Below are positions 1-6,239 of a stretch of 17,452 nucleotides of DNA, piece after piece; the first letter of the stretch is position 1, and every line of letters begins with the position of its first letter. This DNA is from Ruminococcus sp. CAG:254 (lineage in GTDB: Bacteria > Bacillota > Clostridia > Oscillospirales > Ruminococcaceae). The notes under the pieces are model-generated. The model saw only the letters and a program-made list of their open reading frames with translations. It made no database searches and was not told the origin of the DNA. The stretch is taken from the NCBI GenBank assembly GCA_000433635.1, contig HF997974.1, positions 1-17,452 of the forward strand. Direction: 5' to 3'. The position numbers and the translations under genes are program-made.

Positions 1-1
1 G

Positions 2-871
2 GTTGGCGTTTATGACAGTAACAACAAGTTGGTAACTGGAAAGACAGCAACACCGAATGCAAAAACCTACAATGTCCGCAATCTGGATGCGTATGTCAGC
101 TTCGGTGATTTGAAGGCAGGTACTTATTATTATAGAGTCTTTGCAACCAACGCTACTACAACGAATTTCCCAGTTGTAGAGCAGAAATTCACGGTTTCTG
201 CGAACGGAAGTACAACAGCATCCGACACCTTGAGCATTTCGGGCGGTACAAGTGTTCCGAATATCACAGAGGGAACGTCCGTTGTAGTAAAAGGAACGGT
301 GTCCTCTGCCTCTTCCAATATCACCAGTGTAACAGTTGGTGTTTATTCTGCATCCGGAAACTTGATTACCGGAAAAACAGCAAAGCCAAATGCAAAATCA
401 TATGATTTGCGAAAGTTGGATGCTTATGTCAACTTTAACCTGTTGACACCGGGCAGCTACCTGTATCGTGTAACGGTATCCAACGGCACAAAGACACAAC
501 AGTTGGTCAATCAGGCGTTTCAGGTAAAGGCAAAGGGTGGCAGTTCACAGAGTCAGGATAGATTGACGCTTTCCGGCGGACGAACCATTCCCAATATCAA
601 AGTGGGAAAAGCTGTCAGCATTCGTGGAACAGTAAAATCTGCAACTTCCAATATCACCAGTTTGACAGTTGGCGTTTTCACTGCTTCTGGAAATTTTGTA
701 ACAGGGAAAACCGTCAAGCCAAATGCGAAGTCGTATGATGTTAGCCGTTTGGATAATTATGTGAATTTCAATATTTTGTCCGCTGATACTTATTATTATG
801 GTATCATTGCAACAAATGGCAGTTATCAAAATCAGATTGTTTCATATCAAAAATTTAAAGTTACAGAATAA
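2..871 (+). CDS. 3' end of a secreted/cell-surface protein with tandem ~111-aa repeats
   Basis: The reading frame is open from the left edge, so the start lies outside the window; about 289 residues plus a TAA stop are visible. The visible part is made of tandem beta-rich repeats. Each has a core reading roughly TVGVYxxxGNxxTGKT, then PNAKSYD, an LDAYVNF stretch and a YYYR-type strand, joined by Ser/Gly/Thr-rich linkers. Cysteine is absent and Asn, Thr, Ser and Gly are abundant, as in extracellular Gram-positive proteins. From general knowledge, repeats of this type accompany cell-wall hydrolases or other secreted enzymes in Ruminococcus-like Clostridia; no catalytic domain is visible here, so the function is unknown. 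The last repeat ends with KFKVTE directly before the stop, with no sortase motif or C-terminal membrane segment. The gene ends about 85 bases from the convergent phosphatase gene and shares a terminator hairpin with it. Confidence 0.85.
   Translation, partial: VGVYDSNNKLVTGKTATPNAKTYNVRNLDAYVSFGDLKAGTYYYRVFATNATTTNFPVVEQKFTVSANGSTTASDTLSISGGTSVPNITEGTSVVVKGTVSSASSNITSVTVGVYSASGNLITGKTAKPNAKSYDLRKLDAYVNFNLLTPGSYLYRVTVSNGTKTQQLVNQAFQVKAKGGSSQSQDRLTLSGGRTIPNIKVGKAVSIRGTVKSATSNITSLTVGVFTASGNFVTGKTVKPNAKSYDVSRLDNYVNFNILSADTYYYGIIATNGSYQNQIVSYQKFKVTE
2..871 (+). repeat. Tandem 333-bp (111-aa) coding repeats
   Basis: The VGVY/VGVF core begins at 2, 335 and 668, so both complete periods are exactly 333 bases (111 codons). 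The first two copies are full length; the third is cut by the stop codon at 869-871. Conserved blocks include TGKT, PNAKSYD, SGG..PNI and SNITS. The copies differ at many positions in both DNA and protein, so the duplication is old rather than recent, yet no indel has changed the spacing. Confidence 0.85.
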
Positions 872-894
872 TGTGAAAATTGAAATGTAATCAC

Positions 895-934
895 AAAAAA
901 GTGCCGATATTCTATTTGAGAATACCGGCACTTT
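895..934. terminator. Bidirectional intrinsic terminator between convergent genes
   Basis: The inverted repeat gtgccgatattct (901-913) and agaataccggcac (919-931) forms a 13-bp stem with one imperfect pair and a 5-base loop. A-run 895-900 gives a six-T tract for minus-strand transcripts, so it is a strong terminator for the phosphatase gene. The plus strand has only TTT at 932-934, so it is weaker for the repeat-protein gene. Confidence 0.8.
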
Positions 935-955
935 GTAATATTTCAGTTGCATTTC

Positions 956-1915
956 TTATAGCATCGGGTCAGATTCAAGTTCAGCAGGTTCTTCAATTGG
1001 AATAACTTCCAGAACGATGCAAGTAACATTGTCAATGCCGCCATAATTGACAGCAGTTTGCACCAGAACCGCTGCTTCATTGAAGTAATCCTGAGAGAGA
1101 ATATCTTGAATTTCCTGTTCCGAACACATGTCAACCAGTCCATCTGTACAGAGCAGGAACTTTCTTCCGGGTTGTAATGCAACCGGCGGACGGCTGTCCG
1201 CATTCAAGCCCAACCCATTCTTATCAACGCCAACATAGAGCGTTAAACGGTGCTGGTCTGCACTTTTTTTGGCTTGAGCCTCGGTATAAATGCCGGCATC
1301 TAATTTCTGATTAGCAAGCGTGTGATCCCGTGTCAGACAAATTAAATCTTCTTCATCCTGCATATAAATCCGGCTATCACCCAGATAATAAAGTTTTGCA
1401 AGCCCGTCAATAAAATACAGCATTGCAAAAGTCGTGCCACCGCTCAGGCAATTTTTTTCTCGCAGCATATCACAGATAGAATTGTTGGCTTCTGTGACAA
1501 ATTCTGTGACAATTTGATCCACAGCCCGCATTCCCTCTGCATTTTTCAGGCGGCGTTCATATTTTTTCATGGTCTGTACTGCAATTTCGGAGGCAATTTC
1601 TCCGTAAGCAGCCCCGCCCATGCCATCAAAAACGGCAAAGCTCATGCCGTCAGCATCGCTGATGGTATAGGTTGCAGAAAAATCATTTCGGAAGATTTCA
1701 TTCAACCGTAAACCTTCCAAATAAAAATTATCCTCATGATTTCCACGCACTTTCCCAATATGCGTGGAAACAGAAACTCTCAGGTTATAAGCAGTAATGC
1801 CAGGTTTAATAAAAAGTGTATCGTCCTGTGTTTGGAAAATCTCATTCTTATTGCTGGAATAATAATATAGTGCTTCTTCTTCCTGTTCCATATCTGAATT
1901 TGTATCAAATTTCAT
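956..1915 (-). CDS. PP2C-family (PPM) serine/threonine protein phosphatase
   Basis: A 319-residue metal-dependent phosphoprotein phosphatase, predicted to be cytoplasmic. The PPM motifs appear in order: RGNHED (about 57-62), FDGMGG (96-101), SGGTT (158-162), GDSR (179-182), CTDG (256-259) and DN (295-296), so the two-metal aspartate site looks intact. The family removes phosphate from Ser/Thr, usually opposing Hanks-type kinases such as PrkC; no kinase gene is adjacent here, unlike the common stp-prkC pair. There is an acidic, tyrosine-rich N-terminal extension of about 45 residues before the usual family start, and an acidic C-terminal tail. The ATG at 1915 is chosen because AGGAG lies about 8 bases upstream; a longer open frame to 1954 has no comparable site. 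The gene appears monocistronic, with its own promoter at 2061-2089 and a terminator at 895-934. The physiological substrate cannot be told from the sequence. Confidence 0.93.
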   Translation of the reverse strand: MKFDTNSDMEQEEEALYYYSSNKNEIFQTQDDTLFIKPGITAYNLRVSVSTHIGKVRGNHEDNFYLEGLRLNEIFRNDFSATYTISDADGMSFAVFDGMGGAAYGEIASEIAVQTMKKYERRLKNAEGMRAVDQIVTEFVTEANNSICDMLREKNCLSGGTTFAMLYFIDGLAKLYYLGDSRIYMQDEEDLICLTRDHTLANQKLDAGIYTEAQAKKSADQHRLTLYVGVDKNGLGLNADSRPPVALQPGRKFLLCTDGLVDMCSEQEIQDILSQDYFNEAAVLVQTAVNYGGIDNVTCIVLEVIPIEEPAELESDPML

Positions 1916-1986
1916 GGTTATGCTCTCCTTCTTCTCAATTCTTTGCCGCTGCAATCACAATGAAAATTCTGCTGTCCGCAGAGCCG

Positions 1987-2027
1987 ATTTCATGGAATGC
2001 AGCATGGTTGGTTATCCAACATGAAAT
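1987..2027 (-). other. Stem-loop in the 5' leader of the phosphatase gene
   Basis: The perfect 8-bp inverted repeat atttcatg (1987-1994) and catgaaat (2020-2027) encloses a second small palindrome, ttgg-ttat-ccaa (2008-2019). It lies in the roughly 140-base leader between the predicted promoter and the phosphatase start. It resembles no riboswitch class I recognise and has no T-tract. Folding is inferred from complementarity only. Confidence 0.4.
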
Positions 2028-2060
2028 TGTGCTTTCGTGAAGACGAATAAACCATATACT

Positions 2061-2089
2061 ATCATACCACACTTTTTCCAAAAAGTAAA
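2061..2089 (-). promoter_or_regulatory. Sigma-A promoter for the phosphatase gene
   Basis: Read on the minus strand: TTTACT (-35, 2089-2084), a 17-base spacer, then TATGAT (-10, 2066-2061) with TG just upstream as an extended -10. Start of transcription would be near 2054. A 7-bp dyad, actttttccaaaaagt (2071-2086), covers the spacer and part of the -35, which could be an operator or simply AT-rich sequence. Confidence 0.6.
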
Positions 2090-2160
2090 TAACAAAATGA
2101 AAAATCCTGTTTGCCATTTCGATGATTTTTTTGGTTTTGCGATTTTCTATCTGAAAACAG

Positions 2161-2200
2161 AAAAAAGAACACTCCCGAAAACCACGTTTCGGAAATGTTC
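2161..2200 (-). terminator. Intrinsic terminator after ispE
   Basis: On the minus strand a 14-bp stem (arms 2200-2187 and 2180-2167, two G-U pairs, 6-base loop) is followed at once by six T residues (2166-2161). It begins 17 bases after the ispE stop codon and closes the leftward transcription unit. Confidence 0.88.
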
Positions 2201-2217
2201 TCTTTGAATTCAGAAAG

Positions 2218-3102
2218 TTATATTGCATAAAAAGTATGCGGAATCGTCTTGCACTGTGCCACAAACGGAACAACCTTCCGCAGAGCCGAACAGCATTTGC
2301 GAGCAGGTTCTTGCGAGGAGAACAGCCCGAAAACCGCCGAGCCGCTGCCCGTCATCAGGCTGGCAAATGCTCCCCGTGCGAGCATTTCCTGTTGCAACTT
2401 CTGGACAATCGGCAGTTCGGTGACTTCTGCGAATAGATTTCCGCAGAGCGGTGCAAGGTCTTTCGGTTCTGCATATGCCTGTAGCCGCTGCTTCATCTCC
2501 GGAACATTTGGATGTGGCGGATTTTGCAGGGCATCCATTGCCGCATACGCAGCCGCTGTGGAGATACCGCCTTTTCCCTTTGCAAGGACAACTGATACAT
2601 CGCCCAAATAGGGGAGCGGTTGGATTTCTTCGCCAATGCCGGCAGCATATGCCGTACCGCCGTAGAAGAAAAACGGAACATCTGCCCCCAGCTGCAATCC
2701 CATTTCACAGAGCTCTGCATGAGAAAGCCCTGCTCCGGTCAGCTGATTGCAGGCGTATAAAACCGCTGCTGCATCGGAACTTCCGCCGCCCAAGCCCGCT
2801 TGAGAGGGGATATATTTTTGCAAGTAGATGTCAAAGCCGACAGGACATCCAGTCTTCTTTAAGAATAAATCCACCGCTTTCCATGCAATGTTCCGTTCAT
2901 CTTTTGGAATCCACGGAATATTGCAGAGAATCCGAATGGCTTGTTCTCCGGTTCGGTGGGGGAACAGGGTCACTGTAATCGTATCATAGAGGGAAACCGT
3001 CTGAAAAACCGTTTCCAAGGTGTGATACCCGTCTGCCCGTTTTCCGACAACATCCAACGCAAGGTTGATTTTTGCCGGCGTTTTTAGAACCATCCGTTTC
3101 AC
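2218..3102 (-). CDS. ispE: 4-diphosphocytidyl-2-C-methyl-D-erythritol kinase
   Basis: A 294-residue GHMP-family kinase that phosphorylates CDP-methylerythritol at the 2-hydroxyl using ATP, in the MEP pathway for isoprenoid precursors; cytoplasmic. The sequence shows PAKINL with the catalytic-region Lys11, the substrate motif GYHTLETVFQ (25-34), the ATP loop GLGGGSSDAAA (103-113), GADVPFF with Asp141 as the likely catalytic base, and the third GHMP motif TGSGSAVFG (251-259). Length is normal for IspE. The GTG start at 3102 is preceded by AGGAGG at 7-base spacing and overlaps the aminotransferase stop by four bases (GTGA), indicating translational coupling. An internal ATG at 3093 is the alternative start but has poorer spacing. 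It is the last gene of the leftward unit. The upstream amino-acid-related genes have no obvious functional link to isoprenoid synthesis. Confidence 0.96.
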   Translation of the reverse strand: MKRMVLKTPAKINLALDVVGKRADGYHTLETVFQTVSLYDTITVTLFPHRTGEQAIRILCNIPWIPKDERNIAWKAVDLFLKKTGCPVGFDIYLQKYIPSQAGLGGGSSDAAAVLYACNQLTGAGLSHAELCEMGLQLGADVPFFFYGGTAYAAGIGEEIQPLPYLGDVSVVLAKGKGGISTAAAYAAMDALQNPPHPNVPEMKQRLQAYAEPKDLAPLCGNLFAEVTELPIVQKLQQEMLARGAFASLMTGSGSAVFGLFSSQEPARKCCSALRKVVPFVAQCKTIPHTFYAI

Positions 3103-4283
3103 GGTGTATCCTCCTGCTTATGCCGCTGTACAAAGGCTGCAATGTGTTCCAGTGCCTCCATGAGGTGTTTCAGGGAGTATGCATAGGAAACCCGTACAAA
3201 GCCTTCGCCGCTTTCGCCAAACGCACTGCCCGGAACAACCGCAACCTTTTCTTCCTGCAAGAGCTTTTCACAGAATGTTTCGCTGTCCATGCCCGTGCTG
3301 CGAATGCATGGGAAGACATAAAATGCTCCTTCCGGATTGAAGCAGTGCAGCCCCATCTTATTAAAGCCGTCTACAACAATTCTCCGGCGAGCATCGTATT
3401 CATCGACCATTTTCCGGACTTCATCGTCACATTCCTGCAAAGCGACAATGGCAGCGTACTGGCTGACAGTCGGTGCACACATAATGGCATACTGGTGAAT
3501 TTTCAGCATTTGTTTTGCGAGTGGCTTCGGGGCACAGAGATAGCCCAGCCGCCAGCCAGTCATAGCGAATGCTTTGGAAAAGCCGCTGACATAAATCGTC
3601 CGTTCCCACATGTCCGGAATTGAGGCGATGGAACAGTGCTTTGTGCCATAGGTCAGTTCGGAATAGATTTCATCGCTCAGAACTAAGATGTTTGTTCCAC
3701 GGAGCACTGCTGCAATCTTTTCCAAATCTTCCCGTGTCATGATACCGCCTGTCGGGTTGTTCGGATACGGGAGAATCAGCATCTTTGTCTTTTCCGTGAT
3801 GTGTGCCTGTAATTCTTCCGGTGTCAGCTTGAACTTGTTCTCTTCCTTGGTTGGAATCGGAACAGCTACGCCGTGCATCAGTTCCACAATTGGTTTGTAA
3901 CAGACAAAGCTTGGTTCTACGACCAGAACTTCATCTCCCGGATTGACAATCGCACGGATAGCAAGGTCAATGGCTTCCGAACCGCCGACTGTTGCAATGA
4001 CTTCGGAATCCGGATCATAAGTCAGGTCATATTTGCGGTTCAGGTAGTTGGCAATTTCTTTCCGCAGGTTCATCATGCCGGAGTTTGCACTATAAATAAT
4101 CCGTTTCCGTTCGAGAATATCGACAGCTTCCTTTCGTACGACCCACGGTGTCTGAAAGTCCGGTTCGCCAACACCCAGACTGATGACGCCTTCCATCATT
4201 GCAGCAACGTCAAAAAATTTTCGGATGCCGGATGGCTGCATGCGTTTTACTTGGTCGGACAAAAGAGAATCATAATTGATCAC
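3099..4283 (-). CDS. PLP-dependent aminotransferase, class I/II (AspC/PatA-like)
   Basis: A 394-residue fold-type I aminotransferase, cytoplasmic. Visible features are the N-terminal PSGIRKFFD and SLGVGEPDF motifs, NNPTG (about 175-179), DEIY with the PLP pyridine-binding Asp204, the Schiff-base Lys237 in SGFSKAFAMTGWRLGY, and the carboxylate-binding Arg364 in FVRVSYA. It belongs to the broad group of aspartate, aromatic and branched-chain aminotransferases; the substrate cannot be fixed from sequence. The GTG start at 4283 is chosen because AAAGGGG lies 9 bases upstream and the resulting N-terminus matches the family; a TTG at 4310 is possible but lacks a good site. An Lrp/AsnC regulator sits directly upstream, a common pairing for such genes, and a histidinol phosphatase precedes that. 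A role in histidine or aromatic amino acid metabolism is inference. Confidence 0.92.
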   Translation of the reverse strand: MINYDSLLSDQVKRMQPSGIRKFFDVAAMMEGVISLGVGEPDFQTPWVVRKEAVDILERKRIIYSANSGMMNLRKEIANYLNRKYDLTYDPDSEVIATVGGSEAIDLAIRAIVNPGDEVLVVEPSFVCYKPIVELMHGVAVPIPTKEENKFKLTPEELQAHITEKTKMLILPYPNNPTGGIMTREDLEKIAAVLRGTNILVLSDEIYSELTYGTKHCSIASIPDMWERTIYVSGFSKAFAMTGWRLGYLCAPKPLAKQMLKIHQYAIMCAPTVSQYAAIVALQECDDEVRKMVDEYDARRRIVVDGFNKMGLHCFNPEGAFYVFPCIRSTGMDSETFCEKLLQEEKVAVVPGSAFGESGEGFVRVSYAYSLKHLMEALEHIAAFVQRHKQEDTP

Positions 4284-4324
4284 AAATGATCGCCCCTTTC
4301 CAATGGACAAAAAGATAAAACAGT

Positions 4325-4365
4325 CAGCAGCTGTGTGGATTTTTGAAAAGTCTGCACAGCTGCTG
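4325..4365 (-). terminator. Hairpin between lrp-type gene and aminotransferase gene, possible attenuator
   Basis: cagcagctgtgtgga (4325-4339) and tctgcacagctgctg (4351-4365) form a 15-bp stem with two wobble pairs on the minus-strand RNA. An interrupted T-rich stretch follows (ACTGTTTTATCTTTTT, about 4321-4306), then the aminotransferase ribosome binding site. It could be a leaky terminator, an attenuator or an mRNA-stability element. Confidence 0.5.
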
Positions 4366-4404
4366 TCAAAATCCGATTCTTTTTATTTTTTCGGTTTTCT
4401 TGCC

Positions 4405-4884
4405 TTACGGGAAATAGAAGCCCCGTTCGTCCTTTTCTTCGTCCACAACGATTTTTCCCATTTCCTTGTACTTTTTCAGGACAAAGTAGGTTGCTGTAGA
4501 GAGGACATTTCCGAGCGGAGCAAGCCGCTGGGAAACAAACAGGGAAACATCCTTGACGTTTGCACCCTTTACGGTTACGGCAAAGTCATATGCACCTGCC
4601 ATCAGGGAGATGCTTTCCACTTCATCATATTGCATGATGGTACGGGCGATGGATTCAAATCCGCAGTCCCGCTGCGGGGTTACCCGCAATTCTACAATGG
4701 CAGTGACCATATCTTTGTTAATGGCTTCTTCGTTCAGAATGACACTGTATCCTTTGATAATGCCGTCTTCTTCCAGTTTCCGAATATCCGCCGCCACTTC
4801 TTCTTCCGTTTTTCCCAGCATAACCGCAAGCTGTGCGTTGGACAGACGGGCGTTTTGTTGCAGCAAAGAGATTAACTTTTGCAT
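4405..4884 (-). CDS. Lrp/AsnC-family transcriptional regulator
   Basis: A 159-residue protein with the Lrp/AsnC layout: an N-terminal winged helix-turn-helix (about 1-55, including LLQQNARLSNAQLAVMLGK and RKLEEDGIIKGY) and a C-terminal RAM ligand-binding domain (about 60-140, including GAYDFAVTVKG). Family members bind DNA as multimers and respond to amino acids. The ATG at 4884 is chosen because GAAAGG lies about 9 bases upstream; a TTG and an ATG a few codons earlier are too close to that site. The C-terminus is charged and ends in RGFYFP. It lies between the histidinol phosphatase and aminotransferase genes, so it probably responds to an amino acid handled by its neighbours and may control this unit. 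The effector is unknown. Confidence 0.9.
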   Translation of the reverse strand: MQKLISLLQQNARLSNAQLAVMLGKTEEEVAADIRKLEEDGIIKGYSVILNEEAINKDMVTAIVELRVTPQRDCGFESIARTIMQYDEVESISLMAGAYDFAVTVKGANVKDVSLFVSQRLAPLGNVLSTATYFVLKKYKEMGKIVVDEEKDERGFYFP

Positions 4885-4918
4885 AACCATCAACCTTTCG
4901 TATTTTTTTGATATTTCC

Positions 4919-4938
4919 TTTCTGCAATGATGCAGAAA
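4919..4938 (-). other. Intercistronic hairpin between histidinol phosphatase and Lrp-type genes
   Basis: tttctgc (4919-4925) and gcagaaa (4932-4938) form a perfect 7-bp stem with a 6-base loop. No T-tract follows on the minus strand, so termination is unlikely; mRNA processing or protection is possible. Confidence 0.4.
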
Positions 4939-4945
4939 ATGGACT

Positions 4946-5791
4946 TTATGGAATGGGAATATAAACGGGTTCTCGCTCTAAGTAATAGCAGAGATAGGAG
5001 AATCCGGCTTCCTTTGCAATGGCAATGGCTTCTTTGATGCCAGAGCCGACATCTTCCGCACAGTGTGCGTCAGAACCGATGGACAGGCTTTCTCCGCCCA
5101 TTTCCCGATATAATTTGATGTATTCGAGTGTTGGGAATGGCTTCCCGTATTTCTGCCGCAGTCCGGAGGTGTTCAGCTCTAAGCCGCAGCCATTGTTGAC
5201 CAGTGCTTTCAGGCATTCGTGAATCTGTTCTTCATAGGCAGATAAGTCTACCGGAATGCCAGCTTCGCCTTCGATGTAACGCAGCGGATAGGTCATATGT
5301 CCCAGCACATCGAATTTTCCCCACTGACAGAGCGTCAGCAGTTCCGAGAAATATTGTTCCAGCAGTTTTGGAACATCTTCTGTGCGATAATCCAGGAAAT
5401 AAAAATCCGGTTTATTTTTCAGTTCGTGCAGGGAGGCAATGACAAAATCCAGCCGATTATCCTGCATCACAGAGTCCGCCAGACCAAAATCACAGGGAAT
5501 CTGTCCCAGTTCAATGCCGCTGATGATATGCAGGCGGTTGCCATAGGCTTCCTTTGCGGCGTGGTTGTCTTTCATCGCTTTTTCCATGCGTTTGTAATAG
5601 CTGTATTCTTCTTCATCATTGCGTGGGGTTGTGCCATAATACCCCTGCGAATGCCAGCGGTTCAGTTCTACATGTTCTGTAATTGCCAGTGCTTCCAAGC
5701 CAAGGGAAATGGCACGGCGGCACAGTCCGCCAACCGTTCCGGTTCCATCCGGGGAATTTCCGGAATGGGTGTGACAATCAATTCCAAACAT
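4946..5791 (-). CDS. PHP-family histidinol-phosphatase (HisJ/HisK type)
   Basis: A 281-residue polymerase/histidinol phosphatase (PHP) domain protein, predicted to hydrolyse L-histidinol phosphate to histidinol in histidine synthesis; cytoplasmic. Metal ligands typical of the family are visible in order: HTH (7-9), TEH (38-40), GIEL with Glu94, SLHE with His122, GHM with His165, and GSDAH (239-243), so the metal site looks complete. The length fits the HisJ family. The ATG at 5791 has AGGAGGAAC about 8 bases upstream. It is the first gene of the leftward unit, behind a strong sigma-A promoter (5883-5911) with a leader of about 85 bases. No other his genes are in the window. PHP proteins include other phosphoesterases, so histidinol phosphate is the best but not the only possible substrate. 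Confidence 0.88.
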   Translation of the reverse strand: MFGIDCHTHSGNSPDGTGTVGGLCRRAISLGLEALAITEHVELNRWHSQGYYGTTPRNDEEEYSYYKRMEKAMKDNHAAKEAYGNRLHIISGIELGQIPCDFGLADSVMQDNRLDFVIASLHELKNKPDFYFLDYRTEDVPKLLEQYFSELLTLCQWGKFDVLGHMTYPLRYIEGEAGIPVDLSAYEEQIHECLKALVNNGCGLELNTSGLRQKYGKPFPTLEYIKLYREMGGESLSIGSDAHCAEDVGSGIKEAIAIAKEAGFSYLCYYLEREPVYIPIP

Positions 5792-5882
5792 CCGTGTTCC
5801 TCCTGTCTGATTGGTTCATAAAATGGTTTGATTTTGATTTCAACATACGCTGCATCGATTTTTCGTCAGATACAATATCTAT

Positions 5883-5911
5883 ATTATAACACAGGCTGGG
5901 AAATCTGTCAA
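5883..5911 (-). promoter_or_regulatory. Consensus sigma-A promoter for the leftward unit
   Basis: On the minus strand: TTGACA (5911-5906), a 17-base spacer, TATAAT (5888-5883), with TG one base upstream of the -10. Both hexamers match consensus perfectly. Transcription should start near 5876 and read the histidinol phosphatase, the Lrp-type gene, the aminotransferase gene and ispE. Confidence 0.88.
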
Positions 5912-5967
5912 CGAAATTTGAAAAGTGCAATCTGGCGAAATCCTGCACGGAATTTTTGAAAAATGAC

Positions 5968-5997
5968 TTGACACCGCATTCTGTGTCATGCTACAAT
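5968..5997 (+). promoter_or_regulatory. Distal rightward sigma-A promoter (P1)
   Basis: TTGACA (5968-5973), an 18-base spacer and TACAAT (5992-5997), with TGC directly before the -10 as an extended element. The predicted start near 6004 lies about 235 bases upstream of the glycosyltransferase start codon. Confidence 0.8.
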
Positions 5998-6021
5998 AAA
6001 AGGGAAAAGAATGGATGAACG

Positions 6022-6079
6022 AAAGAAACCGATTGCAGCAGCAAAATAGAAATGGTTCTTTTTTTGTGCAAAAAAAGAA
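6022..6079 (+). promoter_or_regulatory. Hairpins and T-tract just after P1: possible attenuator or short-RNA terminator
   Basis: AAAGAAACC (6022-6030) can pair, with one bulged A, with GGTTCTTT (6054-6061), followed by the rest of a seven-T run (6059-6065). The same T-run is also the left arm of a perfect 10-bp A/T hairpin, TTCTTTTTTT (6056-6065) with AAAAAAAGAA (6070-6079). The two folds are mutually exclusive. The first would resemble a weak terminator about 60 bases after the P1 start. Confidence 0.35.
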
Positions 6080-6105
6080 ATTTCAGAATTTCTGTGTGAA
6101 TGCTC

Positions 6106-6134
6106 TTGTAAGTTGATAAAAAAAGTGCTATAAT
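6106..6134 (+). promoter_or_regulatory. Proximal rightward sigma-A promoter (P2)
   Basis: TTGTAA (6106-6111), a 17-base spacer and a perfect TATAAT (6129-6134) with TGC just upstream as an extended -10. Start near 6141 gives a leader of about 100 bases before the glycosyltransferase gene. Confidence 0.8.
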
Positions 6135-6177
6135 AAAAAAGAACGGGTTTCCTGCTGCAAAAAGATAATTAAAACAA

Positions 6178-6220
6178 GCGATACACGGTCAGCAACGCAG
6201 CTGCCTGTCAAAATAATCGC
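6178..6220 (+). other. Structured leader directly before the glycosyltransferase ribosome binding site
   Basis: GCGAT (6178-6182) pairs with ATCGC (6216-6220), enclosing a 9-bp arm ACGGTCAGC (6185-6193) with GCTGCCTGT (6200-6208), which has one wobble and one mismatch. The stem ends 8 bases before GAGGGA, so it could affect translation. It does not fit any riboswitch consensus I know. Confidence 0.4.
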
Positions 6221-6239
6221 AGGAATGTGAGGGATTTTT

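Noticed and set aside
5912..6239. Purine riboswitch or PurR operator controlling the purine genes
   Set aside because: I looked here and in the purE and purE-purC upstream regions for the three-way-junction purine aptamer core and PurBox-like repeats and recognised neither.
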